A stretch of 64,000 bases of DNA. It comes from Isoetes taiwanensis (lineage: Eukaryota > Streptophyta > Lycopodiopsida > Isoetales > Isoetaceae). Position 1 is the stretch's first letter. Every line of letters begins with the position of its first letter. The DNA is taken from positions 27,167,189 through 27,231,188 of the forward strand of contig JAJEKV010000005.1 in the NCBI GenBank assembly GCA_021234155.1. Reading direction: 5' to 3'. Below the pieces are notes generated by a model. The model was not told the DNA's origin. It ran no database searches and saw only the letters and a program-made list of their open reading frames with translations. The position numbers and the translations under genes are program-made. Of the stretch, positions 48,184 to 58,851 are shown one piece after another.

Positions 48184-48426
48184 ATGGATTTTTCGCCTTC
48201 ATCAGTTCACCACATCGAGGCGATCAAGTGCTCAATGAGCCACTCTGATCTTGTTGGTTGCCTAGACAGGCATCTTCTTCTTGATCCCTACCTGCGAAGA
48301 AAAGCTTTGGGCGCTGAGATTCGTTGCCCTGCGTCAATTCGTGTAATGATCCATCTGATTTGGCTTCCTGAGCGAATGAGCTATGAGATATCAGGGATCA
48401 CTACTACAGATCCTGAAGATGAATGA
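48184..48426 (+). CDS. Small unknown protein, 80 aa, paralogue 2
   Basis: Starts at ATG 48184, MDFSPSSVHHIEAIKCSMSH, and ends ITTTDPEDE. It is the tandem duplicate of the gene at 47596, with conserved positions in every third of the protein and an extra 5 residues in the middle (RRKALGAEIRCPAS). The conserved core HLIWLPERMSYEISGI suggests a beta-hairpin. Divergence between the two proteins is high while the promoters stay close, which suggests selection on coordinated expression, or conversion of the upstream part. Confidence 0.75.
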   Translation: MDFSPSSVHHIEAIKCSMSHSDLVGCLDRHLLLDPYLRRKALGAEIRCPASIRVMIHLIWLPERMSYEISGITTTDPEDE

Positions 48427-48564
48427 ATCACCTGTTTAGCATTGTATAGTGTAAGAGCTCTTGTGTTGAGATAAAAAACGCAGAGCGTAATGAATAATAA
48501 CTAGTCTATTGTAACTTTCATGTTATGAATGATATAGTAATTATGTAAAAGAGCATTGCATACC

Positions 48565-50883
48565 TCAAGAGTTCTCATCATCGTCCTTAGCTTCTTTAGC
48601 CACTAATTCTTGCAACTGAGCCCGAACACTACTGGGGATCACCACTGACAATGGCCTGGTCTCTACGGCCCAACCATAGTCTATTGTTTTCAAAGGTTGG
48701 TAGCGTGGCGGGTCATTAGGATTGGGTCTCCAATTCTTGCTCCAACAATCCCTATACTGCATTGCATATGAGGTTCCCTTTCTGGCAACAGGTTCAAACC
48801 AAGAGACAAACACCTCTTCATAATGTGGGAGATTAGGGTCCTCTATTGGGTCCTCTTCGGCAAAAGCCATCCATGTCGGGCAGTTATCATGTGGTCTGAT
48901 TAGCAAGAGCATTCCCTTCTTGACATCTTGGTAGGGGTCGAATATTTCAACTGGGTTCTTGGGTCTACCCGAGAAAGGCCCTACGTAATGAGATGCTTCA
49001 ATGTGCTCATCCACAAACACTCTTTCGGGTTCTTCCAATGCACTTTGCACAGTCTTTGGGCAGAAATCTGAATGACAGACTCTAATGGGCTGCACGTCAC
49101 CAAGCACTCGCATGACAAAAAGGTGGACCAAGAGTCAATAACTTCATTCATATATGTGTTGGACCATGACTTATCGCCAGACTCTAGAAATAGCTGCCCG
49201 GTGCATCATGTACTTGGCAATAGAAGCTCTTAATGCACCTATATCTTTCAAGCTCCCCATATGGGCTGCGGGACCTTAGGTGACCCTCTCGGAATCATAG
49301 GTAAACCTTGGGCATCCTCCTTCCACATTCGATTCCCTTTTCAGGAGCCACTCCCTATGCCCTGGCCTCATCTTGTAGAACATTAGTGGCCATCCATCCT
49401 TCATGCAAAACTTGAAGAGTAGAGGTTCCAAGTGACCACATAAACGGTCCTTCTTATCAGGGATAAAACCTTTCACGAATTCCTTCCAATCGGGAACCCT
49501 GTCACAAGGTAAGGTGAAGGAGCCTTTGAACTACACTTTGCACGAAGAAGAGTTGCATAAGCTCCGGAATAGTCAATGCATCTGATCTTCTCATTAGAGT
49601 AGAGTAGTTTCCAAATAGGGCATCTATGTCATCGTGGGTGTGTCCAACCATCATGAATCCCAGCTGCACTTGATCAAATACACCTAACCAAACCAAGTAT
49701 GACAAGTAAGAGAAAAGATATCTATTCTTATTCTGACTGAGCAATTATCTAGTCTGCAAGTAAAGCCTCCTAGGCAACTTGTTTGCTACCATGGGGCCTT
49801 TGATAGGAGGCATAAAATCATTTTCTTGCCATTCATCATTTTTGTCCTAAGGTTATATGTGTTTAAAATTGCCGCACTCGGTGCTTTTCGAGACGATCAA
49901 GATCTCTCAAATGGCCCCAATTATCCTCGATTTATTCTCCGGTGTCTTCAAGGTATGATTCAAGGATCCCACATGAAAATTAGAATCATCGGGCCGAGGT
50001 CGAGAAGTGGCCCAAGGCACCTATACCATGGGCGTGCATGAGAGCACCTATAACACTTGACCTTGGTCGTTCACCCCTCCATACGGACTTTGCTAGCTTC
50101 TCTAGGCGAGGGACCATGGTCTTATTCTGATCCATCTTATCATGTATAATGGTTAAAGCGTGCTCGGGGAGATCTATCGACAAAGCTCTCCGGGACCGAT
50201 AAAGGCTCCTCGCATGAAATCGGGCCGTCATATGCGATTTTCTCTCTATTGCAAGTACCCTTCTTTTCGTTTGGATCTCTCGGTCTTAGCAAGCTTTTCC
50301 TTTATGACAATACGAGGTGTTACACTTGGAAAATGCTATCCTCTTAGCTATTGATACCTCGAATGATTCTCTTTCAAGCCGAAATGACGAAGGAGAAATA
50401 TGCTTTTGTCATCTCTCAGAAGCGGAAATATCTACTTCTTGGTGTATATCCTTCTTAGTCAAGACTGAAGGTAGCCTCCTAACATTTTGTTCGCTACCCT
50501 CGCTTCGTAATTTTTGGCGGTGTGGCATCGTCTCTGCGTTTTCATCTATGAACATGGATATAAAGCATTGCCGACCAAAGTATGAGACCTTGGCTTCTTA
50601 GACCCGATATTTCCGTGCTCGGCAATTACGCGGGGCCGTCATTGAAGAGCTTCTTCCACTTGTAAAAAGTGGAAATGGGAATGCCATAGGCTTTATGCCA
50701 TGCTTTCACGCACACCTGTTTGTTATTCAACATCAGTTTGCGGACTACACCATTTTCAGAGCAAAGATCTAGCATGTTATATGCAAAAGTTGTGCGCTCC
50801 GAGGACTTCATGTTCCAGTAAAAGGTTCTCATGCAAGCTATCTCACGGGATGTAAAATTTGCACAAACATCGTTTCGATGCAA
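48565..50883 (-). pseudogene. DUF7869-like transposase-type protein, broken
   Basis: Pieces of one protein in order along the minus strand. 50883: CANFTSREIACMRTFYWNMK and HKAYGIPISTFYKWKKLF, the N-terminal part that precedes the core in this family. About 50450-50600: a decayed LPSVLTKKDIYTKK segment. 50231-49986: LTIIHDKMDQNKTMVPRLEK and ALMHAHGIGALGH, a core strand with Asp residues. 49744: FMMVGHTHDDIDALFGNYS, the family's most recognisable motif. 49476: KGFIPDKKDRLCGHLEPLLF. 49131-48565: a C-terminal domain (MLLLIRPHDNCPTWMAFAEE, VFVSWFEP). The Asp and Glu distribution suggests an RNase H-like fold as in DDE transposases, which I infer. Frame changes and stops separate several pieces. 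Confidence 0.7.
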
Positions 50884-50902
50884 AGACGGTGATGACCGAA
50901 GT

Positions 50903-52738
50903 CTAGAATAGCCTCGGCACTAGTTTTTCTTTCACATTTAGTCGTGTTTGGGCGTGTTCGGGTCTCCGATTGACCATCTTTGTAAGGTCTCTTTTGGTGA
51001 TGCCAATTTCAGGTCTAATGGAGTAAGGTTCATTCTCCACATCCTTCTCCTTCACCGCAACCACAAGAGTAGAAACTGGAATGTTATCAACGAGCACGAG
51101 GGCTATGGGCCATCTCACAAGGTCATGCAGTTGGGGCATTTCTGCACAGGCCTGGCAGCGCATAGAGATCTTTTCAGGCATTGGAAAAATGTTCATGATA
51201 GTAGCAGCTATCGAGCCTTCCCCTAACTTCACGTCAGACACAGCATGGTTTGGATCGGCAAAAACGATAACACCATAGGCATAAGCCATGTAGCAGCATT
51301 CATGCATGAGTGTGCACGCCTTCTCAACTAACTCATCTCTAGAAAGCCCTTGCACATGATTCGTCTCATTACTGGCTAACCCCTCATTCCCTCTGTCCTG
51401 CCAGTCTATGCGTTTTATCTGACCTGGTGGGGTGCAAGCTTCCTCATGTCTATCAAGTTGAGCAGCAATGTCCTTCTTGTACCACAACACAAAAGTCCCC
51501 ACAGCTTCACCCATTTTTTCTATTTCCATTTCGGGAATTGGTAGCGAATCTTGTCCATCCGAACATTCACAATTGAAACGACAAACCATACCCTCCGGGA
51601 CAACCGAATTGTGATGGCGCCGAAATTGTGGACTCTTCCTTCGCCACCTTTTTCCCCGGCCAGATCTGGTGAATTACATCAGCCATCCCGCAAACAAGAG
51701 GTCGCGGAATAAGCGGCGGTAGCGATCCTAAATAGCGTAAAGCACTGTGATCATAAACCACTACAAAAAATAGGAACTGAGAAATAAAAAATGGTCAGGA
51801 CTATCGCCACGGCGATCTTATCGAGCATGGGTAAGAACGCGGTCGCGCTTTTTGCAAGCATTCACACTAGCTGTTTCAATAAGAACTCGTGCAAAGCAAA
51901 TTTCGAGGCTAGCTAGTGGTTTCAACTCAAAGTTATCGATAGCTGGGAGTTCTTTGGTCAATAGCAAGTGTAGATGGTTGAAGGTATCGCGACCGCGATC
52001 TCGTGGAGCACCTAAGTTAAACGATTGACTTACAGAATAAAGCATTACTCATACCTCACAGAATACGGTGGCGTCAACGTCAACTTGTAGCCGAGAACCC
52101 GTCAGAAGCTGCAGTGTCATAAAAACAGTGTTTAGTTTCATCCACATGGAGAAAGAAAGCATATACTTGAAACACGTTTACATTGTATAATAAACACACC
52201 AGAGTGCACAGTTTTGCTTAGAACATCTATTTTTACATAGTTGCAACAAAGTATCAGGAGGTATCTTATCAATCCATGCAATACATAGTGATGTTAGTGC
52301 AGAGACTCGGAGGTTGTAGTTATAATTGAAATTCAGTGCAACATAAACGTTGAGTTCACTTGGTGAGGGATATGCATCGAATAGGCCTTTTACCTCGCCA
52401 AAACCACGAATTCGATGCGGTTGCGAGAATTCCGAATGTGTAGTGGCGGATTGTAAGCGGATTATCGGGCCCTCGTTAAGCGCCTTCAATGGATGCGAAT
52501 TCTGCAGCAAATCCTTGCCCGAACTTGGCCCAAATTTTAGGCGCGACTCGGCGCCTCGAAGATCTTTGCAAAACAATGAAATTTGAATTGGCTTTTCCCG
52601 CTTTCGAATTGGTTTGTTCTCGAATTCAAATTTTACGGTCATTTGTCCGGTCAAGTAAACGGATTCTTTTGGGGCATTTATGGCTGCATAATGTGTCGGG
52701 TCCTTAATTACGCCCGAAATTGAGCAGCGGACGTCCAA
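50903..52738 (-). CDS. Unknown gene D, divergent from locus B, with palindromes in its intron
   Basis: No family recognised. Exon 1 runs from ATG 52738 (MDVRCSISGVIKDPTHYAAI) to about 52200 and looks beta-rich (TVKFEFENKPIRKREKPIQI). A short exon ends at 52055 (LLTGSRLQVDVDATVFCE, donor GTATGAG). An intron of 294 bp follows, 51761-52054, carrying three palindromes of the same class as locus B. The next exon begins at 51760 (YDHSALRYLGSLPPLIPRP). After one frame change near 51580 it continues EIEKMGEAVGTFVLWYKKD to 50903, with CYMAYAYGVIVFADPNHAVS and PIALVLVDNIPVSTLVVAV. It shares a 340-bp divergent promoter region with locus B, suggesting a two-gene unit. The frameshift may make it a pseudogene. 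Confidence 0.5.
51803..52000. repeat. Palindromes P2 in the gene D intron
   Basis: ATCGCCACGGCGAT at 51803 (GCC/GGC arms, AC centre), CGCGGTCGCG at 51838 and ATCGCGACCGCGAT at 51986. All three lie inside the 294-bp intron; the third is a one-base variant of the perfect ATCGCGGCCGCGAT. Confidence 0.8.
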
Positions 52739-53074
52739 GTGGATAAAGACCTTTCAGACGGATTACTTGCCTTTTTCGGACGGGTATATTATACGACCGC
52801 ATTTATGTCGATAATAAATACACCGTAGGCCGGCCGGTAATTATTACGGCGGCTGACGCCACGCCATTATGGTCGCACGTTTTTCGCAGCGTCATTATGA
52901 GGGGCGGGCAATTAATTTCCGCGGCCGCATTCTATAAATTGAAACTCAAAACATTTAAAAACAAATTTCGACTCCGCGATTTCTTTCAGCGCCTAGCGCC
53001 TTCGACCTCCGAGCGCCTTCTCGAGCCACTCCAAAAGGACTCGTATTTCGTACTCAGCCAGCGCCCGCGATCCC
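52739..53074. promoter_or_regulatory. Divergent promoter region of gene D and locus B
   Basis: GC-rich spacer between two outward-facing starts. TATAAA lies at 52933-52938, 137 bp before the ATG of locus B. GGCCGGCC (about 52830) and GCGGCCGC (52921) are perfect 8-bp palindromes. Composition differs clearly from the AT-rich surroundings. Confidence 0.55.
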
Positions 53075-56001
53075 ATGGCACCTAAGGACTCCCTCAGAGA
53101 AGGTAATTTCTAACATTTCAGCTCAGCAACATCGCGGCCGCGATCTTGCTTACTAGAACTTCTATTGTTTTCATAAGTATAGCTGCTCACCAAGATCGCG
53201 GCCGCGGTCTTCCTTGCTAGGTTTTGTAATTTCTAGATAGCGGTCTTCATAAGTGTAGCTGCTCAACAAGATCGCGGCCGCGGTCTGGCTGAGCATAGAT
53301 TTTCTTTCTTGCGATGTTCATGAGTACTAGTGTAGTAGGTCATTAGGTTCGCGACCGCGATGTTTTCTTGCCGTGCTTAAGTGCTACACAACGTCGCGGC
53401 CGCGATAGTGTGGAGTTCTATTTTAGCTGCTTGGCAGGATCGCGGTCGCGTTTCTCTACAGTAGTTTATACCTTTTCGTTGCACCACATTATGCAGCCTA
53501 CCAGGCACTCACCACAGGCTTTTGTTTACAGCACTTGCTCTCTTCCGAGGACCAGATGTCGAGCCCGTCCGTATTATAACCCCTTCCAATGAAAGGAAAT
53601 GGTGTATTGAGATTGCACAGGCTATACCGCACATTAAGGGTGATCGCAGAAAGGACCTGTGCCTGTTTCTGCGGACTGGAAAAAAAGCTGAGGACGTTGA
53701 ACAAGTTGGCATAGTGGTGGCAATGTGGGAAGGCACGAAGAACAATGTGCAAGATGCTATCATATGCAGCATTGAGGACACACAAGCATTGCAGTTTCTG
53801 GAGTACATTTTGAAATGGCGCAATTATGACCCGTCTCTGATGACAGCCAGCAAAATGAACAAGCCAGCCACAGGGAAAAACGTCCCCACGTCAGCTAAGG
53901 GTTATGGCTGGTTGTTGCCATCCTATGAATCTCTCTCTTTGTCAGGAATAAAGGGAAACAGAGACATATTGCTCGGGTTCTCGGCATGCAGAAATGGATT
54001 GTCTACAGACAAGAAGCCTCCGAGCTGTGCCTTGAAAGCAGTTCGGGACGAGAAGATGCCCTCCGTGATGGACACCAATTGGCTAAGAGCCGTGGCCAAG
54101 AAAAAGAGTGTGAAGCCTATTGCTACTTTGGGAGAGACATCAGCACCAAAAGAAGTTGCTCAAGAACCACAATCCACGATAAACCCCTCCGGTATTGTTA
54201 ACCCTACTCTTCCTCTTGCTATGAAGGCCCCAGATAGCACTACATCTGGTGGATTTATTCCAAAAAAACTCCCTCCTTTCAGAATTAGCCTTAAGAATCG
54301 ACACCCATCGAAGATAGCCCGCAGCCCGCCAGTTCTCAAACCCCCTCGATTCACGGATGCCTAGCATTGACATGGCCATGCGCTTTTTGCCATTCCGGTC
54401 GAGTTGAAGTTCAATCCAGAAGAGGCGCAAGATGGCGAGAGCAAACCACTTTCGAAGCTTGAGCGGTTCAAAAGGTTCTACCCCTTAGGGGTTAATTGGT
54501 TTACAAAGATTTCTATTTTTGATTGTGAACCTGCACCAGCAAACTTGACACAACGAAATCGCGGTCAAATGACCATGTTCAAACTACGGTTAAAAGCTTC
54601 AAGACATACCGCCGGAGGTCCTCACCCCTTGGCCGACGTCGTTCCGTTTGACCCTATTACCAAGTAACTAATTCTTTATCTTTTGGACTTTTCGTTATGT
54701 AGATTTGACGGCGGTTGTCTATCTTTCGAGGAGGAGGGTGACATGGAGCAATCGAGAAGATTTGAAGGGCAAGAAATTTTATATTATTTACGGCAACCCA
54801 CGATATTTCTTATTTGCACAACTCCTTTGTTAGGTCATCGGCGAAGTTCGAGCAGCAACAACGAGAATTTGCCAAAGTATATCTTAGAAGAAGATCGAGG
54901 GTGCTCAACGAAATCTTACGGACAAGGAATATATAGAGTTGAGTATTCAATGCAATGAAGTAATTGCAAAACAGGTGTCTGAGAGCCACCGATTGAAAAA
55001 GCGCAACAACCGTCATCGGCACAAGGCTTATGGTTGCCCTCCACAAGGACCTATAGGGACAGCTAAAACTTCAGCTTGGAAGGTATTTATTTGTTTTCTA
55101 CTCGCCAAGTTCGCGGCCGCGATCTTGATGACCTTCAAATTGCTTCTGCAGGATTTCCATGAAATTGCAACGACCACCTTGAAAGTGCAGGAGCTTAAGG
55201 ATGAAAAACAATTCATTTTTATGGATGAGAAGGTTTTCAAGAAGTTAATGGAAGTTGCCGGTATGTGGGTGAGTCGTAAACTAAGTGACGACCATGGTGA
55301 CTTTCCAGACAAGCCATCGAAAGACTTCTTTAACAAGACCTGGCTCCGGTTGCTACGAGGTATGTCGAATGCAGAGGTGTCACAGCTGCTCGATGAGATT
55401 ATAGAAGGCAAGACCTATTTGAAGGTGCAGTCAGGTTATAGCGGGAGATTTGATTGCAAACAACGGGCAATTGACATCAGAACCCTCACTTTTATGAGGC
55501 GAGAAATTTTATCTTATGCTACAAATTTGCTGCAAAGGGATTTCTATAGCTGGGACGAATTGCTTCAGGCTTTTTCCGATTTGGTGAAGCGAGAGAATCT
55601 TGGATATATCAGATACTGATATAGAATACGTGAAGGCTAACTATAACAAGGATCATACACTGGGTAACCTACCTGTAGCCTTTCTGGAGCCAGTCAGGAA
55701 TATTCTAAAGCCAGAGGAGGCTAGAAAAAGAAAGGAAAAGAGAAATATTGTCATAGCAGTGACAAAGGATGGCATCCCTACTTCCTCCCAAGTGTCAGAG
55801 AATGCGACACTGATATTTATTGACATCCGAGGGATAAACAAGGTATGGGATTGCAAGAAATACACAGATCTATTTACAAGGATAGCTACCATGACGAATG
55901 CCAAACTTTATCACTTGGTCATTATCATGCGCTCAGTGAATTTGCCCAATTGCTTGTACAGTCAGAAGCAAATTCAGGGCAGCGGCGGCTGCCATTCATG
56001 A
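53075..56001 (+). CDS. ParB-like/DNA methyltransferase-like gene, locus B, 3' truncated
   Basis: Exon 1, 53075-53102, encodes only MAPKDSLRE. Intron 1 (53103-53531, GTAATT..TTACAG) holds six palindromes. Exon 2 starts ALALFRGPDVEPVRI; its VEQVGIVVAMWEGTKNNVQD and QALQFLEYILKWRN match the N-part of locus C (QVGRLSFKTSQG.., QALYKFLSHYRTKR). A disordered, proline-rich linker ends at a stop at 54364. The reading then continues in other frames: LKFNPEEAQDGESKPL, then a ParB-like stretch (LTAVVYLSRRR, KKFYIIYGNPRYFLFAQLL) and a helical part KTSAWK/DFHEIATTTL split by intron 55083-55151. From 55600, IDIRGINKVWDC stands where methyltransferases have motif IV (DPPY type), so catalysis is unlikely. Motif I is absent: the gene ends at 56001, 26 bp from a P3 hairpin. 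At least three frame changes suggest a pseudogene. Confidence 0.65.
53131..53450. repeat. Palindrome array P2 in intron 1 of locus B
   Basis: Six copies of a 14-bp palindrome or near variant, ATCGCGGCCGCGAT: at 53131 (perfect), 53195, 53271, 53348, 53393 and 53439. They are often preceded by CAAG and followed by (C/T)CTTG, so the palindrome extends to about 20 bp in the best copies. The spacer sequence around them repeats loosely (AAGTGTAGCTGCTCAACAAG). Confidence 0.9.
55111..55122. repeat. Single palindrome P2 in the 69-bp intron of locus B
   Basis: TCGCGGCCGCGA, perfect, inside intron 55083-55151 (GTATTT..CTGCAG), phase 0 between codons for K and D. Confidence 0.92.
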
Positions 56002-56026
56002 AGTTTTAAGGTGCTCTTGGCCCAAT

Positions 56027-56093
56027 GTCTCACACGTTGCGCCTCGTTCAAAAACTGGAGTTTTGTTTTTAGACCAGGCGCGACGTGTGAGAC
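56027..56093 (+). repeat. Nested hairpin P3, copy 5
   Basis: Complete copy: GTCTCACACGTTGCGCC, a loop containing AAAACTGGAGTTTT and TTTTTAGACCA, and GGCGCGACGTGTGAGAC. It starts 26 bp after the end of locus B. Confidence 0.95.
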
Positions 56094-56282
56094 CACCTTG
56101 CCTTAGAAGGTTTTGGCTCACTGTTTTTAGTCTTATTATGTTCCAATTCACTTAACTGTTACTAGCTTAGCAAATACTACAAAAATGAGAAAAAAAAATT
56201 CCCACTTTTTCGAGGTTTGAGGATCCTATCAAGTTAGTACTACTGGGAGCATGGCCAGTGCTTTGCTCTTGGTCTCCAAGAA

Positions 56283-56299
56283 CATTGCTCTGATACTAC
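56283..56299 (-). mobile_element. Primer-binding site of chromovirus 3
   Basis: The minus strand next to the LTR reads GTAGTATCAGAGCAATG, close to the TGGTATCAGAGC complement of initiator tRNA-Met. This shows that the adjoining LTR is a 5' LTR and not a true solo LTR. Confidence 0.7.
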
Positions 56300-57874
56300 T
56301 GTGACGTCCCCTACTCGTATACGGTGCGCTCACCGTATACAAACAGGAGTTCATCCCCCATACCAGCTCCATACTGATACAGGGCCCTCCACATATCATT
56401 GCACCCGTAACGAGTCCCAGTGGGAAGAGTGAAGGGGTCATTTTACCCTGTCTCCCTCAGGGCCTACCTATTCACGTAAGCGTAAACATACATGTCAGTA
56501 TATAACATAATCACATATCCACCTCGAAGGGTGGTACATCAACATCTGCATAGACAAGGATCAGCACAAAACATATGGGTTCCTACCCAAGGCTCAGACT
56601 CGAAGGAATGACTGACGGCTTGGGCCTCCAGAGTTCATTGCAGACAGAATTCATGGCAATGGATTTGACTGGCATAAGAACATGGCTTAGGGTTGTCCAC
56701 TCCATCCGCCCCTCCTGTGCACACTTTGCAGAGTAGGTTGAAAAGTGTTGGGACTTGACTGTAGCCCGCCGGATGCATAGCCAAAGGGGCTATTCCTGGG
56801 TTGCATCTCCCCAGTTCCGATGGGGCAGGTAGGGATCACTCCCTCCAGAGATCTACATGCTGACTCAAGGTGACTAGAGAGCCACTGTCGACTGAACCCA
56901 CTGGAAAGTGAACACCACTCCAGGGGTGTCGAGCCCATGCCTTGCTCGCACTCAGTGGCAAGCCATTAGACCTAGTCACAATGATCCCCGGTAGACCTTA
57001 CACACCAGAGGAATCGTTCAAGAGTCAGAACACGAACCTCCTTCTTAGCCAGTCTGGCCCCTTCACCCACAACCAGGTGTGGTTCTTGTACATAGGCCGA
57101 ATCTACAGTGTGCTAGAGAGGCTAATCTAGGAGCATCAACTACCAAGCTTTGGGGTCTCTATCCCCCTTCCCAATACAAGGAGTTCACAGAGATACATCA
57201 TCTCTATACATCACAGAAGAACTAAAGAACTAAAGAACTAAATCTAATCTATATCATAGAGTTAGGTTCTTTAGTTAGTGTCTGGTATCTGAGAATCTAA
57301 ATGGCTGCTATGGGCAATTTAATAGGCTAAACCTACTGATACAATGACTGGAAGACGGTTTAGGCTATTAAATTGACTAAATACCTGATCCTTGGGTTGC
57401 TCCTCATGACCTGAGTTCGACCATCCTGCTGAACTGCTTGAAGATGGAGCCAACAAGGAAAACTAATGGTGCAATTCGCTCTGGGAGGCGGTTTTGACCC
57501 CTTGAGCATGCAAAACAAAGCTCTAAAACCCTATGGACGAAAATAGCAAGTTAGGGTTTCTCCTATCTAAATAGATAAGGGGTTAGGGCTAGGGTTTCCA
57601 ATTATCCCCTTAAGCATGTGGGCTAATTGGGTATGGCCCACTTGCCTTTAATGGCTAGGTGGCATAAAGGTGTCCACATGGGAAAATGTGCACCTAGATA
57701 AATGTGCACATTGGTAAATGTGCACATTAATAAATGCACATACCTTGCAAGTTGCCCCCTAGGGGCTACCCGCCTAGCTACACGTCGGCGTACACGTCAG
57801 TCGGGATGGCGTGTACGCGTGACGAGGCAGTACAGTATACGTCCTGGGACCGTATACTGTGCTGGAACGTCACA
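56300..57874 (-). mobile_element. Complete LTR of a chromovirus (5' LTR, minus oriented), body lost
   Basis: Runs from TGTGACGTCCCC to GGAACGTCACA, so the ends are inverted TGTGACG/CGTCACA. It matches 4216-5616 closely over 1.4 kb. To its left are the primer-binding site and about 180 bp of leader, then unrelated sequence, so the coding body is deleted. To its right it directly joins the last codons of locus C. No matching 5-bp duplication could be seen on the two sides, which fits deletion on the left. Confidence 0.85.
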
Positions 57875-58328
57875 ATGATTTAGCTCCTAACTCTTGATTT
57901 TCATCTGGTAGAGTTGGTAGAGCAGACAACCTCATCTTGATAAAGTCTACAGCCTCTTTATCAATGTCAACATCAACACAATTACGGCCCTTTTTTAGTG
58001 CACATGCTATTGTTGTACCAGAGCCAGAGAAAGCATCAAGGACCCAATCTCCTGAACGTGAGAACATGTCCAGAATATGGTTGATTAGCTTCTGTGGCTT
58101 CTGATAACGATTGACAATTCTGCCTTGTGCACTTGGGTCCTGGACCTTCTGTAATACTACTGGGAACTCTAGGACATTAGAAAAATTTTGGCAGGCTGCT
58201 GTGTTGAAGTGCTCCATGGTACGCTTCCCGTCGAAACTCCAGTAAGCTACATGGAGATACTCAACCTTGCTCAGCAGCCTCGGTCCTCCACCATGGTAGT
58301 TAATATTAGTTTTATACCTGCAAGATCG

Positions 58329-58361
58329 TATTCCAGAATAGTAAGTACGTATTCCAGAATA
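58329..58361. repeat. Two palindromes P1 in the last intron of locus C
   Basis: TATTCCAGAATA at 58329 and 58350, inside the small intron before exon 6 that also received the copia element. Confidence 0.88.
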
Positions 58362-58368
58362 GAACCTG

Positions 58369-58776
58369 TCAAGGTTGCACCAAGAAAGGGAGAGAAGGGG
58401 ATGCACTTGCAAGAGTAGGATGCTGATGAAGATCAAAACCGTCTACAAGTTGAGGCAGCTGGTTGAGTGCTTTAAGACTGATGTGTCCAAGCCTTTTATG
58501 CCATAAGTCACAAGTACCATTACCAGCAGCTACAAGAACAACCTGGTCAGCATATTCTTGGCCCAAATGGTAGAGATTACCCGTACGAATAGCACGAGCA
58601 AGGCTCTTTCCTGTAACTTTGCTGCGAACAATGCAGTCATCACTATCAAAGGAAACTGTTGTGCCCATATCAGTAAGACGTGCAACAGAAATCAGATCTT
58701 TACACAAAGTAGGAGTATACATTACGCCTTTTAGAGTGAAATTACCAAGACTTGTGGGTACTTGAATATCACCCAT
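58369..58776 (-). pseudogene. Copia gag-pre-integrase fragment
   Basis: The minus strand reads VMYTPTLCKDLISVARLTDM and the gag-pre-integrase motif CDLWHKRLGHISLKALNQL, then runs into the LTR remnant, where the deletion junction lies. It follows the protease after a frame break at about 58850. Only the N-terminal end of pol survives. Confidence 0.85.
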
Positions 58777-58851
58777 TCCGCAGATTTGATGCTCACTATT
58801 GTCGCCGATTTGAACAATGTGATTGGAAGAGGTAGGTCTGAAATTTTCAAA

